Positions 43,726 to 52,146 of a DNA stretch of 64,000 nt are shown here, one piece after another (position 1 is the stretch's first letter; each line of letters begins with the position of its first letter). A program made the translations under genes and the position numbers. This stretch comes from Desulfoscipio geothermicus DSM 3669 (GTDB taxonomy: Bacteria; Bacillota; Desulfotomaculia; Desulfotomaculales; Desulfallaceae): positions 1 to 64,000 of the forward strand of contig NZ_FOYM01000006.1 of NCBI RefSeq assembly GCF_900115975.1, in the 5' to 3' direction. The notes under the pieces are model-generated. The model was not told the origin of the DNA and searched no databases. It worked only from the letters and a program-made list of their open reading frames with translations.

Positions 43726-44280
43726 TTACAGCAACCTGATCCGGTCCAGGGGCCAGTATATCAACACTGCCTTGCCCACGATGTTTTCTTCCGGCATCGG
43801 CCCCCAGACCCGGCTGTCGTCACTGTTGTTGCGGTTGTCGCCCATCATGAAATAGCTGTCCGGCGGTACTTTCACCGGTCCGAAATCATCGAACCGCAAG
43901 CCTCCCGGCAAGTAATTCTCCGCCACCGGCTTGCCGTTTATAAACAGCCGGCTGTTGCGAATTTCCACCGTTTCCCCGCCGCGGCCGATCGTGCGTTTGA
44001 CGAAATCCCGACTGGGGTCCAGGGGGAACCTGAACACCATGATGTCGCCCCGTCGGGGCTCGCTGAAACGATACGTCAATTTGCTGACAATGATTCTATC
44101 CCCGACTTGCAAGGTCGGCACCATGGATTCCGACGGGATATAAAACGGTTGAAAAACAAACATCCTTATTACTACCGCCAGTAAGACCGCTATGGCAATC
44201 GACTCCAATATCTCCATGACAGCCGATTTTTCCTTTTTACCCGGCTTGTTTTCCAGTTGCTCCCGCCCCGCCTGTTCCAT
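43726..44280 (-). CDS. lepB: Signal peptidase I
   Basis: A 184-residue membrane protease that removes Sec signal peptides. One N-terminal membrane helix (LESIAIAVLLAVVIRMFVF) is followed by the catalytic Ser in IPSESMVPTLQVGD, the Lys in SRDFVKRTIGRGGE, and the family boxes MMGDNRNNSDDSRVWGPM. ATG 44280 is chosen since GAGGGG lies six bases before it; the two other in-frame starts lie upstream of or inside that site. Confidence 0.95.
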   Translation of the reverse strand: MEQAGREQLENKPGKKEKSAVMEILESIAIAVLLAVVIRMFVFQPFYIPSESMVPTLQVGDRIIVSKLTYRFSEPRRGDIMVFRFPLDPSRDFVKRTIGRGGETVEIRNSRLFINGKPVAENYLPGGLRFDDFGPVKVPPDSYFMMGDNRNNSDDSRVWGPMPEENIVGKAVLIYWPLDRIRLL

Positions 44281-44312
44281 TTTCATCCCCTCAAGCTTTA
44301 ACAGATTTAAAA

Positions 44313-44337
44313 AGGGACTGTCTAACAAGCAGTCCCT
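44313..44337 (-). terminator. Terminator after rplS
   Basis: AGGGACTG and CAGTCCCT form a perfect 8-bp stem around a 9-base loop, followed on the minus strand by TTTTTAAA. It separates rplS from lepB, which starts only 33 bases on. Confidence 0.85.
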
Positions 44338-44345
44338 GATTATAA

Positions 44346-44687
44346 CTAGCGAATGTCTTTAATGCGAGCGGCTTTGCCGCGCAGGTTGCGCAGGTAGTAA
44401 AGTCTGGCCCTGCGGACGCGCCCGCGTCTGACCACTTCAATTTTGTCAATGCGCGGGGAATGCAAAGGGAAAGTTCTTTCTACGCCAACCCCGTATGATA
44501 CCCGGCGAACGGTAAAAGTTTCACCCAGACCGCCGCCGCGGCGCCTGATAACCGCGCCTTCAAAAACCTGAATCCGCTCCCGGCCGCCTTCAACCACCTT
44601 GACGTGCACCCGCACCGTGTCACCGGGACGAAACTCGGGAATGTCCTGTTTAAAATGTCCTTCTTCAACGGCTTTAATTAAATCCAT
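44346..44687 (-). CDS. rplS: 50S ribosomal protein L19
   Basis: A 113-residue ribosomal protein, complete: [35 protein letters not shown] and the basic end [21 protein letters not shown]. The ribosome site GGAGGTACATTGC lies just upstream of ATG 44687. Confidence 0.97.
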   Translation of the reverse strand: MDLIKAVEEGHFKQDIPEFRPGDTVRVHVKVVEGGRERIQVFEGAVIRRRGGGLGETFTVRRVSYGVGVERTFPLHSPRIDKIEVVRRGRVRRARLYYLRNLRGKAARIKDIR

Positions 44688-44805
44688 GCAATGTACCTCC
44701 TTCCCCCCGGGCGTTCATGCCCCGCATCATTTCAGAGCAGCGGACCGCCGTAATCAACAAGAAAAATTATACCATAATCGGCCTCGTAGCGCAAGAATGC
44801 CTGCA

Positions 44806-45564
44806 TTAGTCTAACTGCAAAATTCCCCGAATTACTTCTGCCATTTCGCGGAGTATGTCACGATCTTCGTCGGTGAGGATTTCCTCCCGTAGCAAGTCGG
44901 GACGGCGCTCCAGGGTTTTCAGCAAGGCCTGGCGACGGCGCCAGCGCCTGATATTTTCATGGTGGCCGCTGAGCAGGATGTCCGGCACGATTAGCCCCTC
45001 GTATTCCCGGGGCCGGGTGTACTGTGGATACTCCAACAGTCCCCGGTAAAAAGAATCCTCTTCCGCCGAGGCGCTTTCGCCAAGGACACCGGGGATCATG
45101 CGGGATACCGCGTCCACCACCACCATGGCCGGCAGTTCACCGCCGGTGAGCACGTAATCGCCGATAGACAGTTCGTCCGTCACCGCCAGTTCCCGCACCC
45201 GCTCGTCGAATCCTTCGTAATGACCGCAAATGATCACCAGGTGTTCCTCCCGGGCCAGATCCCTGGCCCAATTCTGATCAAAGGGCAGGCCGGTGGGGCA
45301 CATCAGCACCACCCTGTTCAGAGCGCCGCCCCGCAGGCCTCGCACATGCTCCAACGCCCGCATGACAGGCGGCGCCTGCATTACCATCCCGGCGCCCCCG
45401 CCGTAGGGAGTGTCATCCACGGTATTGTGCTTGTTGCCGGAAAAGTCCCGGATGTCGGTGAAGTTTATTTCCAAGAGCCCCTTTTCCCGGGCCCGTTTGA
45501 TAATACTGCTGTCAAACGGCCCCGCGAACATTTCCGGAAACAGTGTCAGGATATCGATTTTCAT
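44806..45564 (-). CDS. trmD: tRNA (guanine-N1)-methyltransferase
   Basis: A 252-residue SPOUT enzyme that makes m1G37 in t[15 protein letters not shown] starts the protein; the knot region has [13 protein letters not shown] and [33 protein letters not shown] 45564 is preferred over ATG 45570, which touches the GGAGG ribosome site. Confidence 0.96.
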   Translation of the reverse strand: MKIDILTLFPEMFAGPFDSSIIKRAREKGLLEINFTDIRDFSGNKHNTVDDTPYGGGAGMVMQAPPVMRALEHVRGLRGGALNRVVLMCPTGLPFDQNWARDLAREEHLVIICGHYEGFDERVRELAVTDELSIGDYVLTGGELPAMVVVDAVSRMIPGVLGESASAEEDSFYRGLLEYPQYTRPREYEGLIVPDILLSGHHENIRRWRRRQALLKTLERRPDLLREEILTDEDRDILREMAEVIRGILQLD

Positions 45565-45587
45565 GATCATTCCTCCAACGGTTCAAC

Positions 45588-45600
45588 GGTGCCTGGCACC
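45588..45600. repeat. Short palindrome between rimM and trmD
   Basis: GGTGCCTGGCACC is a 13-base perfect palindrome around a central T. It shares GGTGCCTG with the two longer GGGGAC repeat elements at 31.7 and 48.7 kb, so it may be a fragment of the same family. Confidence 0.5.
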
Positions 45601-45611
45601 AAGTCAGCAAG

Positions 45612-46139
45612 TTATTGCGTTTCCTCCAGCCCCTCCGGCAGTTCCACGGTCATCCTTTTCTCCGCCGTATCGACGCGAAGCACCACTTTTTTCAGCGCCG
45701 GTATTAAAAGCGGCCGCCGGGTATTTCCTTCCACCACATAGACATCGTTGGCTCCGGTTTGTAACACTTCCTTCACATGCCCCAGGGAGCGCCCTTCGGT
45801 GGTAACCACTTCCAGTCCGACGATGTCAAAGATATAAAAGGTATCCTCCGGTAGGGGCATCAACTCTTCCCGGGGAATCATCACCAACGCCCCCTTGAGC
45901 GCCTCCCCGGCGTTCATGTCGTTAACGCCCGCAAACTTAACAATAATAAACTTTTTATGTTGATAGGTTTTCTCAACAAGGCGGATTTCAAACCGACCGC
46001 CCTGCTGCAGATAGACCCTTTCAGTGTCGGCAAAACGTTCGGGGAAGTCGGTGAGCGGAATCACCCGCACTTCGCCCCGGTTTCCCTGAGTGTTTACTAT
46101 TTTGCCTATGGCAATAAATTTATTTGCCTCTTCTGTCAA
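45612..46139 (-). CDS. rimM: Ribosome maturation factor RimM
   Basis: A 175-residue factor for 30S maturation that binds S19. N-terminal barrel: FIAIGKIVNTQGNRGEVRVIPLTDFPERF; C-terminal PRC barrel: FYIFDIVGLEVVTTEGRSLGHVKEVLQTGANDVYVV. I pick TTG 46139, eight bases after GAGGGGG, which gives the usual short N-terminus; the frame is open 16 codons further. Confidence 0.93.
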   Translation of the reverse strand: MTEEANKFIAIGKIVNTQGNRGEVRVIPLTDFPERFADTERVYLQQGGRFEIRLVEKTYQHKKFIIVKFAGVNDMNAGEALKGALVMIPREELMPLPEDTFYIFDIVGLEVVTTEGRSLGHVKEVLQTGANDVYVVEGNTRRPLLIPALKKVVLRVDTAEKRMTVELPEGLEETQ

Positions 46140-46198
46140 TAATCCCACCCCCTCGGGAAGGTCCAAGCCGGTTTCCAATACGTTCAAATATGTACAAA

Positions 46199-46218
46199 AG
46201 AGGGCCTTGAAGCCCCCT
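46199..46218 (-). terminator. Hairpin between khpA and rimM
   Basis: AGGGGGC and GCCCTCT form a 7-bp stem with one G-T pair around TTCAAG, then TTTTGT on the minus strand. It could end part of the ffh-rpsP-khpA transcripts. Confidence 0.6.
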
Positions 46219-46258
46219 TTGGTAAATCGTTATTTATTATTTCACGGACCGGCGGCCA

Positions 46259-46486
46259 TTAAATAATTTCCACGGTAACCTTTTTGCGCTCTTTGGTGGC
46301 TGCCGCTTTCACCACGGTGCGTATGGCCCTGGCGATCCGGCCCTGTTTGCCGATAACCTTGCCCATATCGTCCGGGGCAACGCGCAACTCAATGGTACAG
46401 GATTTTTCATTTTCAATCATGTCCACGGTTACCATATCAGGATTGTCGACGAGGGCTTTGGCCAAAGTTTCCACCAGTTCCTTCAT
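46259..46486 (-). CDS. khpA: KH-domain RNA-binding protein KhpA
   Basis: A 75-residue single KH domain (GKVIGKQGRIARAIRTVVKAAA holds the GxxG loop as GKQG). In Firmicutes KhpA pairs with KhpB and affects cell division and RNA processing. Position between rpsP and rimM is standard. Confidence 0.95.
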   Translation of the reverse strand: MKELVETLAKALVDNPDMVTVDMIENEKSCTIELRVAPDDMGKVIGKQGRIARAIRTVVKAAATKERKKVTVEII

Positions 46487-46504
46487 GGGATTAACCTCCT
46501 CAAA

Positions 46505-46774
46505 TTACTGGCCCTCGCTGCCGGCGGCATTTTTGGTGATGCCGACCTTATTAAACAGGGCTTTGGTGGTGTCCGTCAGTTGTGCACCTCTGCGCAACCA
46601 TTCCGCTGCCTTCTCTTCGTTGATTTTGATCACTGCAGGTTCTTTCAGCGGATCATAATAACCTATCTCCTCAATAAAGCGACCATCTCTGGGAGATCTG
46701 GAATCAGCCACCACTATCCGGTAAAAAGGATTTTTTTTGGCCCCCATTCTTTTCAGCCTGATCTTGACTGCCAC
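46505..46774 (-). CDS. rpsP: 30S ribosomal protein S16
   Basis: An 89-residue ribosomal protein: [40 protein letters not shown] is the full family core. GGAGGTGAACACAAGT precedes ATG 46774. Confidence 0.97.
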   Translation of the reverse strand: MAVKIRLKRMGAKKNPFYRIVVADSRSPRDGRFIEEIGYYDPLKEPAVIKINEEKAAEWLRRGAQLTDTTKALFNKVGITKNAAGSEGQ

Positions 46775-46841
46775 TTGTGTTCACCTCCTTATGCTGGTTT
46801 GTACGTCATACACCATGCGATTGGATATGTTTGCTGTTGCA

Positions 46842-48209
46842 TTAAAAAGGCGATCCTTTTTTCCCCAGTCCGAGCAGATTTTTACCCAGCTTGCCTTTTT
46901 TGGCGCTTTTTTCCATTTCCATGAGCTGCTTCATCATTTTTCGGGTTTGCTCAAATTGCTTGAGCAGGCGGTTTACTTCCTGCACGCTGGTGCCGCTGCC
47001 CCGGGCTATGCGCTTGCGCCGGCTACCGTTGATCTCCTGCGGGTGCTGCCTTTCCCAGGGCGTCATGGAGCTGATAATGGCCTCCACGTAAACCAGGTCC
47101 TTTTCATCAACTTCCAGGTTTTTTAGTTTCTTCATATTTCCCAAACCCGGAATCATGCCCAGGATCTGGTCAATAGGACCCATCTTTTTTACCTGGTTAA
47201 GCTGCTGGACGAAATCATCCAGGGTAAATTCCATGCTCCGGATACGCTTATTGAGTTTTTCCACCTGTTCGGCGTCAAAGCTGGCCTGGGCTTTTTCAAT
47301 CAGCGAGAGCACGTCGCCCATACCCAGTATGCGGTCAGCCATCCTGTCCGGGTGAAAAGCCTCCAGGGCGTCCAGTTTTTCGCCCATGCCGACGAATTTA
47401 ATGGGACAACCGGTGACCGCCTTCACGGACAGCGCCGCCCCGCCCCTAGTATCGCCGTCCAGCTTGGTGAGCACCACCCCGGTTAAGGACAAGCGCTCGT
47501 TGAATGTTTTGGCCACGTTAACCGCGTCCTGGCCGGTCATGGCATCGACCACCAGCAGTATCTCATTGGGCTTGACAGTTTGCGCGATATTTTGGAGTTC
47601 GGTCATCAGTTCGTCGTCTATGTGCAGCCGGCCGGCGGTGTCGATAATCACCAGGTCGTTGCCGTCCCTGCGGGCCTTTTCCACCGCAGCCCGGGCAATA
47701 TCCGGCGGCGCCACGCTGTCGCCCATGCTGAACACGGGCACATCAAGCTGCCCGCCCAGCACTTGCAGCTGCTTGATAGCGGCCGGGCGGTAGATATCAC
47801 AGGCCACCAGCAAAGGCCGCCGCCCCTGGCGGCGCAGGTGATTGGCCAGCTTGGCGGTTGAGGTGGTTTTACCCGCCCCGTGCAGGCCCACCATCATCAC
47901 TACCGTGGGCGGTGCAGGAGCCGGTTCAATCTTGCTCTGGGTGCCACCCATCAGCATCGCCAGTTCATCGTGCACAATTTTTATCACTTGCTGGGCCGGG
48001 GTCAGGCTTTGCAAAACATCGCTGCCCACAGCCCGCTCCCGCACCCGGGCAATAAAATCCTTGACTACCTTAAAGTTAACGTCCGCGCCGATCAGCGCCC
48101 GGCGCACTTCCTTTAACGCCTGGTCCACGTCCTCCTCGGTCAGCCGGCCCTTTCCTTTCAGTTTTTTAAATGTTTCCTGGAGCCTTTCAGCCAATCCGGA
48201 AAAAACCAT
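46842..48209 (-). CDS. ffh: Signal recognition particle protein Ffh
   Basis: A 455-residue SRP GTPase that targets membrane proteins. N domain, then G domain with GLHGAGKTTSTAKLA (G1), DIYRPAAIKQL, DTAGR and TKLDGDTRGG, then the Met-rich M domain with GMGDVLS, SMTPWERQHPQEINGSRRKRIARGSGTSVQEVNRLLKQF. ATG 48209 follows GGTAAGGTG and gives MVFSGLAERL, the standard N-terminus; 19 codons upstream are open. Confidence 0.97.
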   Translation of the reverse strand: MVFSGLAERLQETFKKLKGKGRLTEEDVDQALKEVRRALIGADVNFKVVKDFIARVRERAVGSDVLQSLTPAQQVIKIVHDELAMLMGGTQSKIEPAPAPPTVVMMVGLHGAGKTTSTAKLANHLRRQGRRPLLVACDIYRPAAIKQLQVLGGQLDVPVFSMGDSVAPPDIARAAVEKARRDGNDLVIIDTAGRLHIDDELMTELQNIAQTVKPNEILLVVDAMTGQDAVNVAKTFNERLSLTGVVLTKLDGDTRGGAALSVKAVTGCPIKFVGMGEKLDALEAFHPDRMADRILGMGDVLSLIEKAQASFDAEQVEKLNKRIRSMEFTLDDFVQQLNQVKKMGPIDQILGMIPGLGNMKKLKNLEVDEKDLVYVEAIISSMTPWERQHPQEINGSRRKRIARGSGTSVQEVNRLLKQFEQTRKMMKQLMEMEKSAKKGKLGKNLLGLGKKGSPF

Positions 48210-48213
48210 CACC

Positions 48214-48567
48214 TTACCCCCTGTCCATCTCCAGTATTTCCTGTAATATCTCTCTGGCCCGGGCAATTCTACCTGGCGAATTTTTATTATGCTCTTCCAG
48301 CAACCGGGCCGCCTCGGCCAGCTTGTTACGCTGTTTTAAAAATTTGTCTATCAGCCCCAGTTTCCGTTCATAGTTCCGCAGCGTGCTTTCCGCCCGTTTC
48401 AGTGTATCATAAACCGCCTGCCGGCTGACGCCGTAGTTTTCGGCAATTTCCCCCAGGGAATAGTCGTTTCCGTAATATAATTCAATGAACTTCTGCTGCC
48501 TTTTGGTCAACAACTGGCCGTAAAAATCACACAGCAGCGTCATCATGGTTACTTTATCCATACTCAT
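48214..48567 (-). CDS. ylxM: YlxM, SRP-associated helix-turn-helix protein
   Basis: A 117-residue protein that in Firmicutes lies directly upstream of ffh and may modulate SRP. The helix-turn-helix reads YSLGEIAENYGVSRQAVYDTLKRAE, followed by a long coiled helix. Neighbour order ylxM-ffh fits. Confidence 0.94.
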   Translation of the reverse strand: MSMDKVTMMTLLCDFYGQLLTKRQQKFIELYYGNDYSLGEIAENYGVSRQAVYDTLKRAESTLRNYERKLGLIDKFLKQRNKLAEAARLLEEHNKNSPGRIARAREILQEILEMDRG

Positions 48568-48681
48568 TTAAAAAAACCTTCTCGCATATAAAGTAAAAAT
48601 ACTTTACAGCAAGATTTTACTCAAAACTCTTTCGAGTGTCAAGTATTCTAATTAACACCCCGTGATAACGTGTTTTTTAAT

Positions 48682-48737
48682 AAAAAGGGGACTGGCTCAT
48701 TTTTCGCTTTTTGAAAAAGGTGCCTGCCCCCTTTTTA
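48682..48737. repeat. Palindromic repeat element, second copy
   Basis: AAAAAGGGGACTGGCTCATT and a right arm ending CCCCCTTTTT form a hairpin, with an inner TTTTTCGC...GAAAAA stem. Layout and outer sequence match the element at 31709-31759, with a different inner part. It lies between divergent ylxM and the aminotransferase gene. Confidence 0.7.
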
Positions 48738-48771
48738 CGCAAAATATAAGACTTTTTAGCGCTACTAAAAA

Positions 48772-48800
48772 TTGACAAAATAAATGTGTAATGATAAATT
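48772..48800 (+). promoter_or_regulatory. Predicted sigma-A promoter of the aminotransferase gene
   Basis: TTGACA at 48772-48777 and TAAATT at 48795-48800 are separated by 17 bases. The start codon lies 44 bases on. Confidence 0.65.
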
Positions 48801-48843
48801 TAAATTGTGCACAAAAATTTGCACAACCGGGAGGGATGAAATT

Positions 48844-50259
48844 TTGATCTCTGAAAAACAGGTTTCCATAATTTCACCTGAATTGATTATAACTCTGGAT
48901 AACGCGGTGGCCTTACAGAGGAATGAAGTCCGGTCCTTGCATAAAAATTACGGCAATGCCGGCCTGGTAAACCTGATGGGCATATTGAACTTTGACCGGC
49001 AATTTGTCCGGGCTGAAGGAACGCGGGTATGGGACAGCGAGGGGAACGCTTACCTGGATTTCCTGGGTGGATACGGCTCGCTGAACATAGGCCATAACCA
49101 TCCCCGGGTTATCGAGGCCGTGGAGCAAGTCAGGGAATTACCCAATATATTGCAAGCCAGTATTCCGACCATAACAGCGGCGCTGCTGCACAACCTGGCC
49201 GTAATCACCCCGGGTAAATTAAAAAGATCCTTTTTGTGCAACAGCGGCGCCGAGGCCGTGGAAGGCGCTCTCAAACTGGCCCGGGCCGCCACGGGGAGAA
49301 AGACATTCATTTACTGCCGCAACTCTTTCCACGGCAAATCGTTCGGTGCCCTGTCCGTGACGGGCAGGGAAAAGTATCGCGAACTTTTCGAGCCCCTGCT
49401 TTTCGATTGCCGGGAGGTGCCTTTCGGCGATATTGATGCACTGCGCAAGGCCCTGCGGAAGTATCAAGCCGCAGCTTTCATCGTGGAGCCCGTTCAGGGC
49501 GAAGGGGGCATTAATATGCCGCCCCGGGGCTACCTCTCCGAGGCAGCCCGGGCCTGCCGGGATGCCGGCACCCTTTTCATCGCCGATGAAATCCAGACCG
49601 GTTTTGGCCGGACCGGGGCCATGTTCGCCTGCCAGCATGAAAATGTGGAGCCGGATGTCATGTGCCTGGCCAAGTCCCTGGGCGGGGGCATCATGCCCAT
49701 CGGCGCGTTCATCACCAACGACGACATCTGGCAAAAAGCGTACGGCAGTGTGGAAAAAGCCACTCTGCATACCTCCACTTTCGGCGGCAACACCTGGGCC
49801 GCCGCGGCCGGAATAGCGGCCATAGAGGTGCTGGTCAAAGAAAAGCTGCCCGCCGCGGCGGCGGAAAAGGGCACTTACTTTATCTCCGGCCTGAGGGATT
49901 TGCAAAAAAAATACCCCCTGCTGCAGGAAGTACGGGGGCAGGGTCTTTTAATCGGCATAGAGCTGGCCCAGCCGGGCGGCCTGACCAACAAGGCCACCAT
50001 GGGACTGGCGTCGAAACTTTCCCATGAATACCTGGGCAGCATGGTGGCCGGCGAATTGTTGAACCGGCACCGCATCATTACCGCCTATACTTTAAACAAC
50101 CCCAATGTAATAAGAATGGAACCGCCTTTGACCGTAACCGGGGAGGAGCTGGATTATGTGCTCAACGCCCTGGACGACGTGCTTAAAAAGCATAAGGGAT
50201 TTTTCAGTTTCGCCGCCACCAGCGCCAAGACGGTGCTAAAAAGTATCCGGGGCAAATAA
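48844..50259 (+). CDS. Class III aminotransferase (PLP-dependent)
   Basis: A 471-residue enzyme of the acetylornithine/putrescine/GABA aminotransferase group. Visible are LDFLGGYGSLNIGHNHPRV, FLCNSGAEAVEGALKLAR, FHGKSFGALS, FIVEPVQGEGG, FIADEIQTGFGRTGAMFA, and the PLP Lys in CLAKSLGGGIMPIGAF. The closest pattern is putrescine or acetylornithine aminotransferase, but the substrate is not determined. TTG 48844 is used: GGGAGG lies nine bases before it. The upstream frame stays open to 48784 but begins inside the promoter region. Confidence 0.9.
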   Translation: MISEKQVSIISPELIITLDNAVALQRNEVRSLHKNYGNAGLVNLMGILNFDRQFVRAEGTRVWDSEGNAYLDFLGGYGSLNIGHNHPRVIEAVEQVRELPNILQASIPTITAALLHNLAVITPGKLKRSFLCNSGAEAVEGALKLARAATGRKTFIYCRNSFHGKSFGALSVTGREKYRELFEPLLFDCREVPFGDIDALRKALRKYQAAAFIVEPVQGEGGINMPPRGYLSEAARACRDAGTLFIADEIQTGFGRTGAMFACQHENVEPDVMCLAKSLGGGIMPIGAFITNDDIWQKAYGSVEKATLHTSTFGGNTWAAAAGIAAIEVLVKEKLPAAAAEKGTYFISGLRDLQKKYPLLQEVRGQGLLIGIELAQPGGLTNKATMGLASKLSHEYLGSMVAGELLNRHRIITAYTLNNPNVIRMEPPLTVTGEELDYVLNALDDVLKKHKGFFSFAATSAKTVLKSIRGK

Positions 50260-50278
50260 GAACCGGTTTACTGATACA

Positions 50279-50306
50279 GGCCCTTGCCATACCCAAAGCA
50301 AGGGCC
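50279..50306 (+). terminator. Rho-independent terminator
   Basis: GGCCCTTGC and GCAAGGGCC form a perfect 9-bp stem with a 10-base loop, then TTCTCTATA. It follows the aminotransferase gene. Confidence 0.8.
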
Positions 50307-50368
50307 TTCTCTATACACGGCGCCGGTTATTTGCGTTTGCCAGGTATCGTTTAAACAGCACTTTGCTA

Positions 50369-50647
50369 TCATCTTTTAAACCAGCGTACAGGGTTAATAT
50401 ATTTTTTTAACCGGACAACAACTTCCTTGCCCAAAATTAAACCACCGACCCAAAATGACACTTCACCTGTAACAGCAAGCGCCGTAGAAATGCCTACTTT
50501 CACACCGGTGGAAAAAGGGGTAAACGGCACAACTAAAATTAAGCCATATAAAATAAATGACAATACAATAAAACCTGCACCCAGTTTCCTGAACTTATTA
50601 TTCCTAGAATCAACCGTTGTACGAACCTCTTCTTGCTTTTGATCCAT
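50369..50647 (-). CDS. Small membrane protein, transporter-suffix-like
   Basis: A 92-residue protein with two membrane helices (LGAGFIVLSFILYGLILVVPF and TALAVTGEVSFWVGGLILG) and a basic C-terminus (YINPVRWFKR). The pattern LxLILVVPFxP...GEVxFWxGGLILGKEVV...NPxxWFK recalls the domain found as a suffix on some transporters and as a separate small protein. Function is unknown. It is transcribed alone, toward the aminotransferase terminator. Confidence 0.65.
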   Translation of the reverse strand: MDQKQEEVRTTVDSRNNKFRKLGAGFIVLSFILYGLILVVPFTPFSTGVKVGISTALAVTGEVSFWVGGLILGKEVVVRLKKYINPVRWFKR

Positions 50648-50650
50648 CAC

Positions 50651-50985
50651 CTGGTTTTCCTCTCAAAGAATGATTTTCCTTTTCCTGCATACATGCGATA
50701 AAAAAAGCGTTACATACTTAAGATCACATGTAATTATCTTTTCAACCGTAAATCTTCTTATCATAAATTATCTTACCCGTCAAATGACCTTTCCACAGTG
50801 TAACATATCCTCATCCGGCCAGGCAAAATATATTTTCGTTTTTTACCTAAATTTTAAAAAAATATATTTTTTTGTCTCTAAAAAAAGTCAAATATAACAT
50901 AAATACCTCCCTAAACGGAAAAGCTGTTTTAATAGTAAGTGTTATAAAAGAATATGCTTGATAAATGGTTTTAAGGGGGAATATC
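50651..50985. other. AT-rich intergenic region
   Basis: A 335-bp region between divergent small genes with poly-A and poly-T runs and no coding signal. The leader of the octad-repeat gene has TTAAGGGGGA as ribosome site at 50971-50980. Promoter boxes are not clear. Confidence 0.5.
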
Positions 50986-51216
50986 ATGCCCAAGGCCGGT
51001 AAATTACGTTCTATTCGGGCAAGTGAATTAAGGAAAGTCACTGCCGGTAAATTAAGAACCTTTGATGCCGAAGATCTACGAGATGTTACAACGGAAGAAC
51101 TGGAAGAATTATGCGAAGCCCCAGGGGATCAGGGGTGCGCGGATCAACTAAAGGCTGCGGCCGAAGACCGCCAAATGTTAAAAACTACCGATTTTTTTAA
51201 AGAGACACGAGACTAA
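50986..51216 (+). CDS. Small protein with 8-residue leucine-arginine repeats
   Basis: A 76-residue protein with an unusual regular pattern in residues 7-42: Leu at 7, 15, 23, 31 and 39, each of the first four followed by Arg, and Ala at 12, 20 and 28. The units read LRSIRASE, LRKVTAGK, LRTFDAED, LRDVTTEE, LEEL. The rest has two Cys (C43 and C50 region: LCEAPGDQGCADQ) and a helical tail. ATG 50986 follows AAGGGGGAATATC; the upstream ATG at 50965 lies before the ribosome site. I do not know the family; the repeat may form a short coil or solenoid. Confidence 0.7.
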   Translation: MPKAGKLRSIRASELRKVTAGKLRTFDAEDLRDVTTEELEELCEAPGDQGCADQLKAAAEDRQMLKTTDFFKETRD

Positions 51217-51286
51217 CTCAGAAAGTTGTAAGATTAAGGAGTAATAAAAAAATTAAAAACTGTAAAAAAATTTCAAGAAGGCGAAT

Positions 51287-51327
51287 AAAAACCCGTACCC
51301 CCTGTTAGAAAGGTAAGGACGGGTTTT
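51287..51327. terminator. Bidirectional terminator
   Basis: AAAACCCGT at 51287-51295 pairs with ACGGGTTTT at 51319-51327 around a 23-base partly paired loop (ACCCCCTGTTAGAAAGGTAAGG contains CC/GG pairs). A T-run follows on plus, an A-run on the other side. It lies between two converging genes. Confidence 0.75.
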
Positions 51328-51371
51328 TGTTGCATTTCTTTCTGTAATTTTTTTTAAACATAACCCAAGTG

Positions 51372-52079
51372 TTAACATTTTTGTCCAAAATGGCTTAGCT
51401 GGCATTTTTTTAGTAAGCTGCAGAAATCACAATGAGTTTTCCCCTTAAAGTCCGGTAGGTTGCGTCCCACTCCGGCTACCATGGCAATTGATTTGCGGGG
51501 CATCATTAAGTTTAAATCTGTCAGACGAAGGCCAATTTGCTCAGCTTTAAGAAAGTGAAAGATAGTTTGCATATCTTCAAGCGAACGCCAGTATGAGTGT
51601 CCGGGACCCATGGGAAAGGTCGTTTTCAGGCCTGCGTTACGGTAATGCTCCTTGATTTTATCCATTAATGAACTACTGCTTTTGACAATATATGCTGTTC
51701 CGGCCGCACTAAGGGCAAAAGCTTCCAACGTTTTCCCAGCCTTACTATAGTAATCCTCACGATCGTCTAATGCACTTCCGACGGTCATCGCGAAAATAAT
51801 TAACTTATCAGCAGTTCCCGCCACCCTCACCAAAAGTCCGCTGGTTAACTTTTGCCCTTCCTCAAGAAAAAGCTCCTGCTCTCGGGCACCCAATATATCA
51901 ACCTCACGCCAAATCACGGTTGGGCGGACTAAAGCGGTGGCTTCCGCCAATAACTGGCGGTGTAATTCCACCGTACTTGGACGGGGAGGACGTTTGCTGT
52001 AATCAGCCCCTTCTGCTTGGAAAAGATCTTCTACAGTCACATCCGGCAATGTAATTTCCCAAATCTTCGGCTCTGTCAT
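51372..52079 (-). CDS. MetH activation-domain-like corrinoid protein partner
   Basis: A 235-residue protein similar to the reactivation (AdoMet-binding) domain of cobalamin-dependent methionine synthase. The core is PMGPGHSYWRSLEDMQTIFHFLKAEQIGLRLTDLNLMMPRKSIAMVAGVG in pieces: PGHSYWRSLEDMQ and LMMPRKSIAMV. The C-terminus has HCDFCSLLKKC with three Cys. Such stand-alone domains accompany corrinoid methyltransferases. It lies 67 bases downstream of the RACo gene on the same strand. Confidence 0.85.
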   Translation of the reverse strand: MTEPKIWEITLPDVTVEDLFQAEGADYSKRPPRPSTVELHRQLLAEATALVRPTVIWREVDILGAREQELFLEEGQKLTSGLLVRVAGTADKLIIFAMTVGSALDDREDYYSKAGKTLEAFALSAAGTAYIVKSSSSLMDKIKEHYRNAGLKTTFPMGPGHSYWRSLEDMQTIFHFLKAEQIGLRLTDLNLMMPRKSIAMVAGVGRNLPDFKGKTHCDFCSLLKKCQLSHFGQKC

Positions 52080-52146
52080 AACTTTGCTTCCATCCTTTTC
52101 TATTCAGGCTTTAGAATAATAAGGTGTGGCCAACCCAAATAAAGTC

